A DNA stretch of 24,672 nt from Paramacrobiotus richtersi (Eukaryota > Tardigrada > Eutardigrada > Parachela > Macrobiotidae): the NCBI GenBank assembly GCA_034698045.1, contig JAQGAU010000712.1, forward strand, positions 1-24,672, given 5' to 3'. The notes under the pieces are model-generated. The model was not told where the DNA came from. It saw nothing but the letters and a program-made list of their open reading frames with translations, and did not search any database. Positions 1 through 9,176 of this stretch are shown here, one piece after another (the first letter of the stretch is position 1; each line of letters starts with the position of its first letter). Made by a program: the position numbers and the translations under genes.

Positions 1-167
1 GTAATACCATAAATTAAGAAATAAGTGACTTTTTAAGTAAAATAATTCTCAATACCGACAATACCGTAATACCATAATTAAATAAACAAGTGACTTTATT
101 AGTAAAAAAATTTTTTTTATCTAGGGTTAGCATAGTGGTATTGTAGTATTGAGGTATTGTGGTATTG
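1..167. repeat. AATACC-rich tandem and inverted repeat at the window edge
   Basis: Two diverged copies of a roughly 65-bp unit lie head to tail (1-65 and 66-120). Each begins GTAATACCATAA and contains AAGTGACTTT. The AATACC motif recurs at 9-10 bp spacing around 51-75. From 134 to 167 the same motif appears inverted, as GTATTG/GGTATTG, so the two blocks could fold together around an AT-rich loop. It may be the end of a small inverted-repeat element continuing left of the window, or a local minisatellite. No coding potential is seen. Confidence 0.6.
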
Positions 168-1429
168 GATTTGTCCCGCATGGAGCCAGCAGTGGATTAA
201 AGACACGAATAGCGTACATCGTAATGCTGATATGCGGCTACTTCAGATATACGCTGACCAGGTATGCTGTTTTTTTCAGGTGTGAGTCTCATTCCCGTAC
301 AGAATCAGTGCATAGATGATGTACTTATATGCTAGTCGTCGTTTGCAGCAAGTCAAACTAAACACTTATAAGGAAGCTGTTCAGTCACAAGACAAGTACG
401 AAAACCATATTATTGCGTTTTAAAATAGCCTTCAAAAACCCGCTTTATTAGCTGATCGTATGAAATTGTACTTTTAAAAATTGTTATTATTTTACCTTCC
501 AAAACTTCAAAAGTACTGCGTTGCAGTCGCCTCGTACTGAAAAACATATGCAACGATAAGTGCGGATGCCGGATATCACTACGTGCTTTCCAGCCAGTAT
601 GTCATAAAGAAACTGGAATTACCTTTTGCATCACGGTGTTACGCTGGATGCCTTTCTTGGGCAACCGACAATCAGATACATAAAAAAACAGTTGTTTGCC
701 CGTATTATGTTGTACATTCGAATTGCCATCTGCTGTCCCATTTTTCTTGTAATGTATATTTAACTTATCGTATATGAAACGGTATATTATATGCATATGC
801 GTAAAGTGCCGCTTTCCTCAATTATAAGCGTCTCCTTCCTGGGCTATCTATCAGTGTGAGATTACTACTTAGACATTACGTGTATGTATTAAGACATTCG
901 CGAACTGCGAATGTGTAATGGACGTGAAGGAAAATCTTCTGGAGCCGGAAACAGTAACTATGTCTCGCGGCCTTTGTCCACGAAGCTGCCAAGTGGGATT
1001 TTGGGTGACCGTCCTAACCCTAATAATAACTGTATCTTTTGGTGGATATATTCCGTTAGCCTTTCAGTGGCAAAAAATGTACTCTCGACCCATAGATATC
1101 GCATTCGTGAACGTTATGACTATCCTTGTCTGTATAAAAATCGTACATTACTGTAACTGTAACTCTCGACATCTTGGGTCCTCGGGACGCACTGTGGGTT
1201 TGGACCCACTGGCCGAGACAAAAGATAAGAATTTACCAAACTGCTGCTATTTATATGATATAAAAATACCCGCGACAACCGAGTGTCGGGAAGATGAGAT
1301 GTCGAGTAAGTAACTACTGCTTTGTAGAGCGTGCGGTAAAATATTACTGGTAAGCGGGATCAATAATAGTACTGCTATACCGTGGTACTGATCTTCTAAT
1401 GATTCAGTTATATGTTCACATTTCACTAT
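168..1429. other. No supported gene; AT-rich intergenic DNA
   Basis: No conserved protein segment was recognised on either strand. The only notable reading frame runs from an ATG at 918 to a stop at 1313 (plus, 131 codons). It has a hydrophobic stretch that could be one membrane span at about residues 25-50 and a Cys/Lys-rich tail. I see no family match and no splice-linked partner exon, so it is not called as a gene. The stretch could hold an unrecognised 5' exon or further pseudogene debris. Confidence 0.4.
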
Positions 1430-1700
1430 ATCCATCGAGATTTCTTTGATTTCCGGCATAGACTGTACATTCCAATCACAAATACATCTATTGCCGTAAT
1501 TTAATCTGCTATGTGCATAGTGCGAATATGCGAGTGGCAAAACTGCGGATGTACCGAAAGATACCTGCTGCGTCCCACCAGCTAGTGCCGCGAACAAGAA
1601 AAAGCGAAAGTGAAATAATATGTGAACACTATCATTACTATGGTTTCGCGTTGTTTGTTATAAGTTCATTTTTGCGCTTTAATATTGGAAATGAATAATT
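1430..1700 (+). pseudogene. Faint second NAA10-tail-like fragment plus its 3' flank
   Basis: From about 1527 the sequence parallels 3280-3475, the end of the better NAA10 fragment. Shared pieces include GATGTACCGAAAGATA, AGTGCCGCGAA, a GAACACT-ATCATTACTATG-like block and TAATATTGGAAATG. In one frame it reads TADVPKDT, then SAANKKKRK and a stop, against AVDVPKDS and SAAKQN in the other copy. Upstream similarity back to about 1430 is weak and contains an in-frame stop. I infer a diverged duplicate of an NAA10-type C-terminal tail with its 3' UTR. Alternatively both are copies of an unrelated repeat. The resemblance of the two copies is visible; the NAA10 label is borrowed from the copy at 2985. 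Confidence 0.4.
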
Positions 1701-2984
1701 GCCAGTGGAGCCTAGTCGTATAAACAGGGCATCGCCATTTTTCCCAAAGGTCACTGCATATGTGGAAATATCTAAACTTGTATGTAAGCCTGACCGAGGC
1801 TGTGTTTACGCTTGTATGCTGCAGTTCTGAAACTTTTCCAAGCTATTCGCATTACTTAAAGCTGGTTATTCGGGATAAAGGTCAGCCAATTAATTTGCTT
1901 GTCTAACTTAAAGTATACAATTTCACGTAAATCCATTATTTGTGCATGGTGCACTTGTCATCCCATTAATTTTGAACTGATCCGAAAAACATTAAGACCA
2001 CAACATAATAACAAATAACAACCAACGCCCAATGTCACCCGTGAGAAATACTGACTGTTTGTGATTCTGCATCGTTTACAGTATTATGGTTATGTTACTT
2101 GAATTACCGGAACCAAACCGCGGTGCTCCAAATTACTTACGAAACTACCCAAAACCCTTATCGTGACGCCAACTAACCGATCACGTACGATCAAATAGTT
2201 ATGCGTCACAGATAATGCCGAAAACACCGGAAAAGACTGATTAGGGATGAACCGTCAACTTTGCCAGGGTTAGCCTCCTACACATTTAATTACTGACAGT
2301 ATTTAAATGCTGACAGTATTTAAATGTGTATTATACTGTACAGTTCGTCAGGAAGCCTGCTTATACTGTACCTGATATGTATTGCCAGGAGTACCTGACG
2401 TAAACGCATAACAGCACTGTCAGCACAGCGGCGCCATTGCGCTTAAGTGCAGCTCTGAATTATAATTATGCATTTTTTTCGTTGTTTTTTCAAAAAGACA
2501 ACATTCGATTCCATCAGTAAGCTCCGGCAAGATCGTTATGAATTAATACGCATAATACTGCGTGCGCTGCTTCAGCGGTGAAAAATACCCGCGCCAACTG
2601 GTCAGCAACCAGGAACGCAGGTGTCTAGCACGTTTTATCGACTGCCAAAATTTTCTGCTTTATAGCCGCAGAACTGAATGTAAAATAAAATCTGTTCCAA
2701 GTGCTATCTGGATGCGAGCGATTGGAGTTCCTGGTAATGCATGTTTCTTTTGTTTAATTTGGTAAATAAACCAGCGCGTATCTTGGTGGCTGCACAGCGT
2801 GATTGTCTATGGCCAATTACCAATCAGCAATAGAATCGCCGCACCATTTTCGCACGGGTGTCACAAAAAAGCCTTGGATAACCATCCGCTTGCCCGTTTT
2901 CAGTAAACATTGAATCATTTTCTCACAAATGACGGCTTATCAGTCCCAATTATTATCTTATTTTCCACCTGAAGTTACTGTTAG
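1701..2984. other. No supported gene; short tandem repeat inside
   Basis: No conserved coding segment was recognised. At 2293-2326 a 17-bp unit (CTGACAGTATTTAAATG) occurs twice in tandem, framed by CACATTTAA at 2281 and TTAAATGTG at about 2320, so it can fold. TATACTGTAC occurs at 2332 and again near 2372, and CGTCAGG (2346) is mirrored by CCTGACG (2394). A 67-codon frame at 2562-2765 has a Cys/Arg-rich look but no recognisable family. Confidence 0.4.
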
Positions 2985-3390
2985 ATCCCGTCACACTGTA
3001 AATATTTATAGGACTACGGAAACGGAACCGAAGTATTACGCCGATGATGAGGACGCTTACGCCATGCGCCGTGATTTGGTGGGCTGGGCGCGTCAGTTAG
3101 ACATCAAACTGTCGCATCCGACCAAATTCTTCCAGGTTGACCAACGGCACCGTCGACAGGGCAGGAAAAATCCGAGTGCACAGGCACTACCGGCTGCACA
3201 CCGGCGCCTTCTGCTCAGAATGCCACGGAAGATATCGCCTTACTGCAGATCACCGAGGCCGGTGGTAGTAATCAAAGGAAACCGGTGCGGGTGTAAAAGC
3301 TGTGGATGTACCGAAAGATAGCCCTGAGCTCAGTGCCGCGAAACAGAACATATTATTTCACTCTCGTTTTTTCTGTTGAACACTGTCATT
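2985..3390 (+). pseudogene. NAA10: NAA10/ARD1 N-terminal acetyltransferase fragment, decayed
   Basis: The frame through 2990-3110 reads TETEPKYYADDEDAYAMRRD. This matches the diagnostic NAA10 segment EVEPKYYADGEDAYAMKRD at the end of the GNAT fold, and a short helical stretch follows as in NAA10. NAA10 is the catalytic subunit of the NatA complex, which acetylates nascent protein N-termini on the ribosome. Downstream, tail-like sequence continues but only across frame changes: ATEDIALLQITEAGG in a second frame (about 3215-3260), then ETGAGVKAVDVPKDSPE in a third (about 3278-3330), ending at a stop. The acetyl-CoA-binding N-terminal two thirds of the enzyme is not found upstream. I see homology to the family; pseudogene status is inferred from truncation and at least two frameshifts. 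An expressed chimeric exon cannot be excluded. Confidence 0.65.
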
Positions 3391-3747
3391 ACTATGATTT
3401 CGGTTCATTTTATATTTGCGCTAGTTGTTTGTTGATATTTCATTTTCGTGCTCTAATATTGGAAATGGATAGTTGCCAATTTCACACTTGCCAACTTCAC
3501 ACATTTACTGAGCCAAACTACATCTGCATGTCTGGTACGTTATTTTGATTTATTCAAACGAAGTTAGCATTTAATATCGCAGCGCGTTCAGTATTCAAAT
3601 GAAGTGGCTGTCTAAAGAAACCCATGCGATACAAGAGAAAAACCCAAACAAAAGTAATATATTCGACATGTAGCGAGCAGAAGTAATCAATTTTATACTC
3701 TGTTTTATGACGCAGAAATTATCCACAGAGTTCCGCAGATAAAACTA
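3391..3747. other. 3' flank of the NAA10 fragment; no gene seen
   Basis: The first part (to about 3475) is shared with 1600-1700 and looks like former 3' untranslated sequence. The remainder up to the TRIP12-like pseudogene shows no coding or RNA signature that I can recognise. Confidence 0.4.
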
Positions 3748-5040
3748 TTAGAACGACAGCGCCTTACGAAAATGAAACGAATGCAGACTTTCTTTGCATG
3801 TAGTCTCCAATCGTTTCGCCATGACTTCCAAGGTGGGATAATCCGGTAATTTCAGCCAATTCACGCGTGTCATCGCAGATGACAAGAATCAGTCAAGATT
3901 CTGATCGGCGGAGACAGTTTTACGCACCACAGTGAATGACGGATTCAAAGCCTTGAAGCCTATAAAAAAGAACAAGAAATAAAGAAAACTGAAGAAATAT
4001 ATATTCAAATAAAAGCATTAAGACAGAACTACCGATAATAAACATTTCGAAAAATAACAGCGCTATACTATCGGCTATTACAGTGCTGGAAAGTGTAAAC
4101 TTATAGATTGTATTCAACACATTATTCAACCTCCAACTGGCAGTTTGAGCAATCCGGTAACAAACTGCACGAAATCACACCGCTCCTGAGCAGTATATTT
4201 GGGGCAAAGAGCCACTGAACAGCCTAACTATCCATCCACCGTGTAGCCATGATGGTGATGGCACGACTCCGCCAAAGTGCGCACATCCCATCCCTCCTGG
4301 ATATGTTGAAAGTGGCCAAAAAACAACGCATCCAATTCCTCGGCCCGGAAGAGACGTATGCTTCAGTGTGGTGATGCCATTAAAGGTAACGTTTCCATTT
4401 GCCAATACACACCTTCCTTCAGATACCAATGCTCAACAAGCTGCAACAAGAAAACAGGCACATAACTCTTTGCTTATGACCCATGATATGTCCCATCTCA
4501 CGTTACCGTATAGTTCCGGACTGTCCACATTAACGGACCTATCACGGCCCCGCGGAACAGCTCAATGTCGTCGTATCCCGGCAGGATAAAAACCAGGCAT
4601 ATATCATCCATTTGTGTGCCATGGTACAGCAATTCGTCATCCGATCCTAATTGCTTCCGATCACCCGTTTCACTGACAGACTCCAATCATTTCTTCCGCC
4701 GAGGAATCCTATGCAGCTTGTCCATGTGTTTCGTGATTTGTTGGTCAGTATGCGCCAAATCGATAGATCCAATCTGGACTCTTCACCCAAGAGCCACTTG
4801 TAGAAAACGGTACTGAATGGAATATCCGTCTGAATTTACAGAAACCGTTAGTGTAAATGCTATAACCATGACATCTTTCTTACCATTCGGAAATCCATTA
4901 CAGCTTTCGAGATGACTTCGGCCAGCAAGCGAAATTTTGACGTTTGTGACGGCTAGTAGATTTCTGGCCAGTGATAATTCAATCCTAATAAAATCCGCAG
5001 CAGTCCAATGGCTTCCACAGAAGAATCGTTAATGCCTTGA
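3748..5040 (-). pseudogene. TRIP12: TRIP12-type HECT E3 ubiquitin ligase, 3' half, degenerate
   Basis: Minus-strand segments follow the C-terminus of TRIP12 in order: LLRILLGLNYHW (about 4965-5000), KFRLLAEVISKAVMDFRM (4884-4937), FYKWLLGEESRLDL (about 4770-4815), LVFILPGYDDIEL (about 4565-4605), LVEHWYLKEGV (about 4410-4440), RAEELDALFFG (about 4325-4360), FVQFVTGLLKLPVG (4131-4175) and NWLKLPDYPTLEVM (about 3820-3865). Intact enzymes ubiquitinate via a HECT cysteine in the MTCVNYLKLPDY motif; here it reads MTRVNWLKLPDY, so the catalytic Cys is Arg. Introns with good splice signals remain at 3960-4130, 4441-4501 and 4830-4883, so this is a duplicated rather than retrocopied gene. Damage includes in-frame stops in the VDS-stop-AVQWLF and NLD-stop-FLSS segments and after RRKK, frameshifts near 4185 and 4550, and loss of about 170 codons between the first two segments. 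The parent gene is not in the window. Confidence 0.85.
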
Positions 5041-5237
5041 TGGTCACAAAATCCGAAGACTCTGCATTCAACTCGAAGGCTAACAAGCTAAAGTATCCCA
5101 CATGGTGCTGTATCGGTCTTCCTCCCCTTTTGGTGCGAGAGCTACAAAAAGATGAACGACTCAGAAACTTGTAACAACAGTCGAATGTATGATACACAAA
5201 TGATACGAAAAAATTAGTTCATAATTACTCAATTTAC
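5041..5237. other. Spacer between the HECT pseudogene and an exon-like stretch
   Basis: On the minus strand an acceptor-like TGAATGCAG near 5065 could precede the first recognisable HECT-gene segment. Nothing else is identifiable. Confidence 0.3.
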
Positions 5238-5512
5238 CTGTCAATGAATCTACAGCAGCTGGATCCAACGCGGACAATTCAGAGAAACGTAAACCTTTAT
5301 CGCCCCGAAGACGCTTACGGGAGTGCTGTGGGCTGGAGCTCGCACGACGCTTTGGCATCATCCCCCACGCAGGCACTTTCGTCTGGAATGCGCGGGACGT
5401 GCTCCGGGATGTGGAGCTTGTTCGGCGGCTGAATTGCTTTCTCGGGAACCGTAATACCTGCAGAAAAAAGACCTGCAGCCGCTTCCAACACTGCATCCAA
5501 ATAAATGCCAAC
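5238..5512 (-). pseudogene. Exon-like coding remnant, basic and Pro-rich, frame-shifted
   Basis: On the minus strand an acceptor (ATTAG) precedes 5512 and a donor (GTAAAT) follows 5238. The first half reads well in one frame (LDAVLEAAAGLF, PEKAIQPPNKLHIPEHVPR). The second half reads well in another (PKRRASSSPQHSRKRLRG, then LRFSELSALDPAAVDSL). The frames differ by one base and switch near 5370-5400. The basic cluster resembles a nuclear localisation signal. The family is not recognised. It lies on the same strand as, and just 5' of, the HECT pseudogene, so it may be an upstream exon of the same dead gene. That is an inference from position only. Confidence 0.35.
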
Positions 5513-5762
5513 CTAATCTGTGACGGCCCATATGGCCATATTATTATTATTATCAGCACTACGCCTGGCACCACGCATTTTCCAAAGGCAGCGAGAAAAT
5601 GATAAGCGGCATGGAGATGGGATAGTCAGACTAAATTAAATCACGTTGTCAATTCTTTTCAAAACATGAAAAATAAACTGAAAATGCAAAATATGAAAAA
5701 CAGAATCTGATAACGGATCGACGTGATCGAACGAAAAAAAGCAATCGAAGTAACATCAGTCA

Positions 5763-5810
5763 GGAAAACCAGGCAAACCAGACAAACCAGGCGGCCCAGG
5801 CAGCCCAGTC
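5763..5810 (+). repeat. Five-copy 9-bp repeat (AAACCAGGC-like)
   Basis: Five successive 9-mers vary around AAACCAGGC / GGCCCAGGC. In one frame they encode GKPGKPDKPGGPGSP, a collagen-like Gly-X-Y pattern with one Gly changed to Asp, but a stop lies about four codons upstream. It is either a fragment of a collagen-type exon or a simple minisatellite; a functional collagen gene is not supported. Confidence 0.5.
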
Positions 5811-6334
5811 AGAATGGAAATGATCGAAGAAAGATCAGGTAACCGCCGACTTTGGGTGGCGGGATAGGCTCTCCATAACCACCAGGCGCTCGCAGTGGGT
5901 TAATCCGCGGTCATATCTATGCGCTGAGCTATGAAACCGATAAAGTCTACAAAAAAAACGTAAGGAAAATTCCTGCGAACTCCTCCAAAGACGTTTGCAA
6001 AAATCTTTACTGCCCAGCTTGCCAACAGCTGACCTGACTGCCGCCCGCAACCAAATTACGCGCGCTATCATCACCCGCCCCGAGTCGTCCGTCTGCGTTT
6101 CGAAATTTTTATTTGAAGCCAAAAGTGAAAAGCGAAAGTTGCGAAAGAGTCGGAAAACGGAAAGACCATGATCATGAGAAAAGATTAAAATAACCAAACT
6201 TTTCACTTTTGCTTTTAGTTTGCTCGTCATATAATTCTTGCCACAACTGAAGCAAATAAATTACCTTACTGCAAAAGCGCAGCTTTGCTGAACAGTTTTG
6301 TTTTTGTTAATAATTTTTTTGATTATCAAGTGGA
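5811..6334. promoter_or_regulatory. Upstream region of AMACR copy A
   Basis: No confident gene is present. Long open frames exist on both strands between 5835 and 6230, but neither matches a known family. The last 100 bp before the ATG are T-rich (about 6290-6322). This interval must contain the promoter and 5' UTR of AMACR copy A; no TATA box or initiator stands out. Confidence 0.35.
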
Positions 6335-8082
6335 ATGGCTCTGCGCGGATTACGAGTGATCGAAATGGCTGGCTTAGCACCTGGTCCTTTATGTGGACTG
6401 ATTTTGTCGGATTTTGGAGCGAGAGTTATTCGAGTGGAGCGACCTAATAGTGCCACTTTTCATATGGATCGACTGGCACGCGGAAAGGAAAGCATAGCGC
6501 TGAATCTGAGACAACCACAGGGCCAAGCAGTATTGCTCGATTTATGCTCCAAATCCGATGTGTTGATTGGTAATCCTTAATTTTCTAATGTTTTAATGCA
6601 CCTTCTCTTAAGCGATCGTCATCACAATTTTATGGAACTACGAATTTACAGATACTTACCGACCTGGAGCAATGGAGCAGCTGAAACTGGGGCCAAAAGA
6701 AGTGATGTCCGTCAATCCGTCGTTGATTTTTGCGCGATTGAGCGGATTTGGACAGAGCGGACCGTTCAGCAGCAAAGCTGGGCATGATATCAATTTCCTT
6801 GCCTTGTCAGGTATAATGTATTTTTGTCAGACACAGTCTTTCCTTGGCTGGTATACAAGGGTACAAAAATCTGTTCAAAATATGACAGCGAGCGAAATGA
6901 AATGTGAGCGAAGGTCTTAAAAATCATGGACATTTCTCATTTCTGTATTCAGGTGTTTTATCCAAACTTGGACCGAAAGACGGCAATCCGCGACCCCCTC
7001 TGAACCTTCTCGGAGATTTTGGTGCGGGTGGCTTGTTATGCGCTTTTGGAATTTTATCGGCTGTTATCGAGCGCATTACCACTGGAAAGGGAAAAATTCT
7101 CGATGCAAAGTAAGATGCAGTGTCGACCATCATTGGTAGAAAAGTCCTATTTTATGCTGCCGGTTGTTCCGAAATCGCCTTTGAAAAATGGAAAAAACTG
7201 GATTAGTTGCATTCCGTACTTGTGCTGAAGAAAAAAATATGACTGGCATTTTGCATAGTTCTTAAGTGCAGATTCGAAGCAGTGGTTTGAAAGTAACCTG
7301 ATTTTAGATATGTGATTTATAGATATGCGATATTAGATGTCTAATGATGTTATTCATTGTGATAGTATTACAGATGGAACTGCGTATTTGTCGACATGGC
7401 TGTGGCGAGCCGCTGACCTTCCGGTTTGGGGTAACGGACGAGGTGATTCGTGGTTTGATGGTGGTGTGCCATTCTACGATACTTACCAGTGCCGGGATGG
7501 AAAATATGTTGCTGTTGGCTGTCTGGAAAAACCATTTTTTGACCAGCTTCTTAAAGGTATTTCAGTATTTACTGCGCATTCAGTAGAACTACAAACTCGA
7601 TTACAGTACTGTGTCCGAATTTTAATAGCTTTGAATACCTAAATATTATTTATTGGTGCGAATTTTTATTTTGTTCTGTAGGTTTGAATCTAGAGGGTGT
7701 ATTCGACCAGACAAGTAATCAGGATACTCTACGGACTACCTTTCGCGGAGTTTTTAAGCAGCGCGATCGGGATGATTGGATTGATGACTTCTCCAGTTTT
7801 GATGCTTGCGTTACACCGGTGCTTACACTGGAAGAAGCGCCGAATTATGCGCATCAGACAGATCGGCGTACATTTATGAGCAATAAAACAGAAACTGGCA
7901 GTGAGCCGCGCCCGTTTCCACGAACATTACCGGAAGATGTTTCATCTTGTTCCCTGAAACTGGAAGAAGTGCGCCATCCTGGCCAAGATTCCGTAAAAAT
8001 CCTGAAAGAAATGGGCTACGAAAGTCAGAAAATTGAAAAACTGCTGAAACATGGTGTCGTGCAAGGAAGCGACACCGATTAG
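6335..8082 (+). CDS. AMACR: Alpha-methylacyl-CoA racemase, copy A (intact)
   Basis: AMACR interconverts (2R)- and (2S)-methylacyl-CoA so that branched fatty acids and bile-acid-like side chains can enter beta-oxidation. Five exons (6335-6569, 6652-6810, 6953-7109, 7366-7556, 7682-8082) give 380 aa; human AMACR has 382. Intron phases are 1,1,2,1. Family landmarks are the start [90 protein letters not shown] and DACVTPVL. The catalytic residues by family numbering are all present: His123, Asp153 and Glu238. Exon 4 uses a TAG acceptor at 7363-7365, which restores the family spacing (ANITDGTAY). The protein ends GSDTD, without the peroxisomal PTS1 tripeptide (human ends ASL), so a mitochondrial or cytosolic location is inferred. 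Candidate polyadenylation signals are at 8391 and 8548. It is the parent or sister of copy B. Confidence 0.96.
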
Positions 8083-8799
8083 TCCAATCACAATGGAATG
8101 AACTTTTTTTTTAATTATTTTCAGCCGTAATCTTGGGTCGTCTGAATCGGGAAATTATCGTGTTTAATTGTAAATATTGTTTAAGCTTTTTCGAACTACT
8201 CGTTTGGTTGTGGATTTACGGCGGCAGTTTATGTCGAATGAATTACATTAATGAATTGAGGAATTACAGTATACGGGTACATATAAATAATTCTGCGCAG
8301 AAACTTGTGGCCGGGATATGTATTGAAAATGTCTACTGCAACAAATCGGGAGTGCACATTCCGAATGTGGTGTACACCAAAGTTGACTGGAATAAACAAA
8401 AATGATTTCAAACGACGTCAGATTTTTCAGTGTTGGCAAATGGCAAGTAAGAGTGGCGCAATAGTCGAAGAAAATTAATCGGTTTCATGAAAGTGAACTA
8501 GTGAAGTACATTGATTACTAATTTATCTGATAGCACTGGCAGATTAAAATAAAAGTACCGCAAGATACGCCCAGCGGATTAATTTGTATGTTGAGATACC
8601 AAACCGATGAATTCGAAGTCGACAAAAAATGGGAATTTTGAGTGGGATTTGTTTTTTCGTAAGGCCATCTTTGGCAACATCACTGACCTACCTGCCCAGA
8701 ACAAGGTGGCGATCGTCATTCGCGGCATTTCATTGACCGTTTCGACTTTCGAGTCGTCGGTGTTCTAAACAAGATCGCGATTTGATGATTGCGTCATTA
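8083..8799. other. Spacer between the AMACR copies, with duplicated 3' flank
   Basis: The first part (about 8100-8370) is similar to the region after copy B (about 11205-11535): CCGTAATCTTGGG against CCGAAATCTTGGG, and GGGAGTGCACATTC in both. The duplicated unit therefore included 3' flanking DNA. AATAAA at 8391-8396 and 8548-8553 are candidate poly(A) signals for copy A. No further gene is seen. Confidence 0.5.
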
Positions 8800-8943
8800 A
8801 TTGCATGATAAATATCGCAATAATCATATAACAGATGTTAATTGTTTGATATGCATCATGCAAATTGATCAATTTGCATGATGATTAATTTTCATGATAT
8901 AACAATCTGTAACAATGTTTATTGTTAATATATAGTGTGCAAT
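8800..8943. repeat. Foldback element with a perfect 30-bp palindromic core
   Basis: Positions 8854-8883 are a perfect palindrome centred on GATC (8867-8870). Each arm contains ATGCAAAT (8858-8865, and its inverse at 8872-8879), the POU-factor octamer. Outside the core the similarity continues imperfectly: ACAGATGTTA on the left against ACAGATTGTTA inverted on the right, then CAATAATCAT against CAATAAACAT, out to ATTGCA (8800) and TGCAAT (8938). This gives a foldback of roughly 145 bp. Its form fits a small palindromic MITE-like element or a cruciform-prone regulatory site. It ends about 230 bp before the coding start of AMACR copy B. Confidence 0.75.
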
Positions 8944-9176
8944 CGGCTATGTCATGCAGTCGTGAGATACAGCAGCATGCTTGATTCTTTCGGACAGCTG
9001 ACTGATCTGCATGAGGTCTGTATAAATCTGAAGCCTGCAAAGTTTGTAGTTTTAGTTGGATTCTTGTCACAAACAGTAAGCGTCCCGTCGTTGAAAAAGG
9101 CTCCTGTTTTGCTTTCCTAATTTTAATTTTTAACACTTGGAATGGCTCTGCGCGGATTACGTGGAGATTAATCGAG

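Noticed and set aside
120-130. CTAGGGTTAG, resembling a telomere repeat
   Set aside because: A single unit only; no tandem TTAGGG or TTAGG array.
918-1313. 131-codon plus-strand frame with a possible membrane segment
   Set aside because: No recognisable family and no in-phase partner exon; it overlaps another open frame of similar quality.
5865-5935. tRNA-like A box (TAGCTCAGCG) on the minus strand
   Set aside because: No B box, no convincing cloverleaf and no anticodon arm could be drawn.
5835-6230. 131-codon minus-strand frame, and an opposing plus-strand frame ending near 6170
   Set aside because: Both strands are open over the same stretch and neither shows family motifs; probably chance frames in the AMACR upstream region.
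9142-9171. Start of AMACR copy B at the ancestral ATG
   Set aside because: The frame runs into TAA after nine codons because of the 5-bp insertion; the ATG at 9177 is the first that opens the conserved frame.
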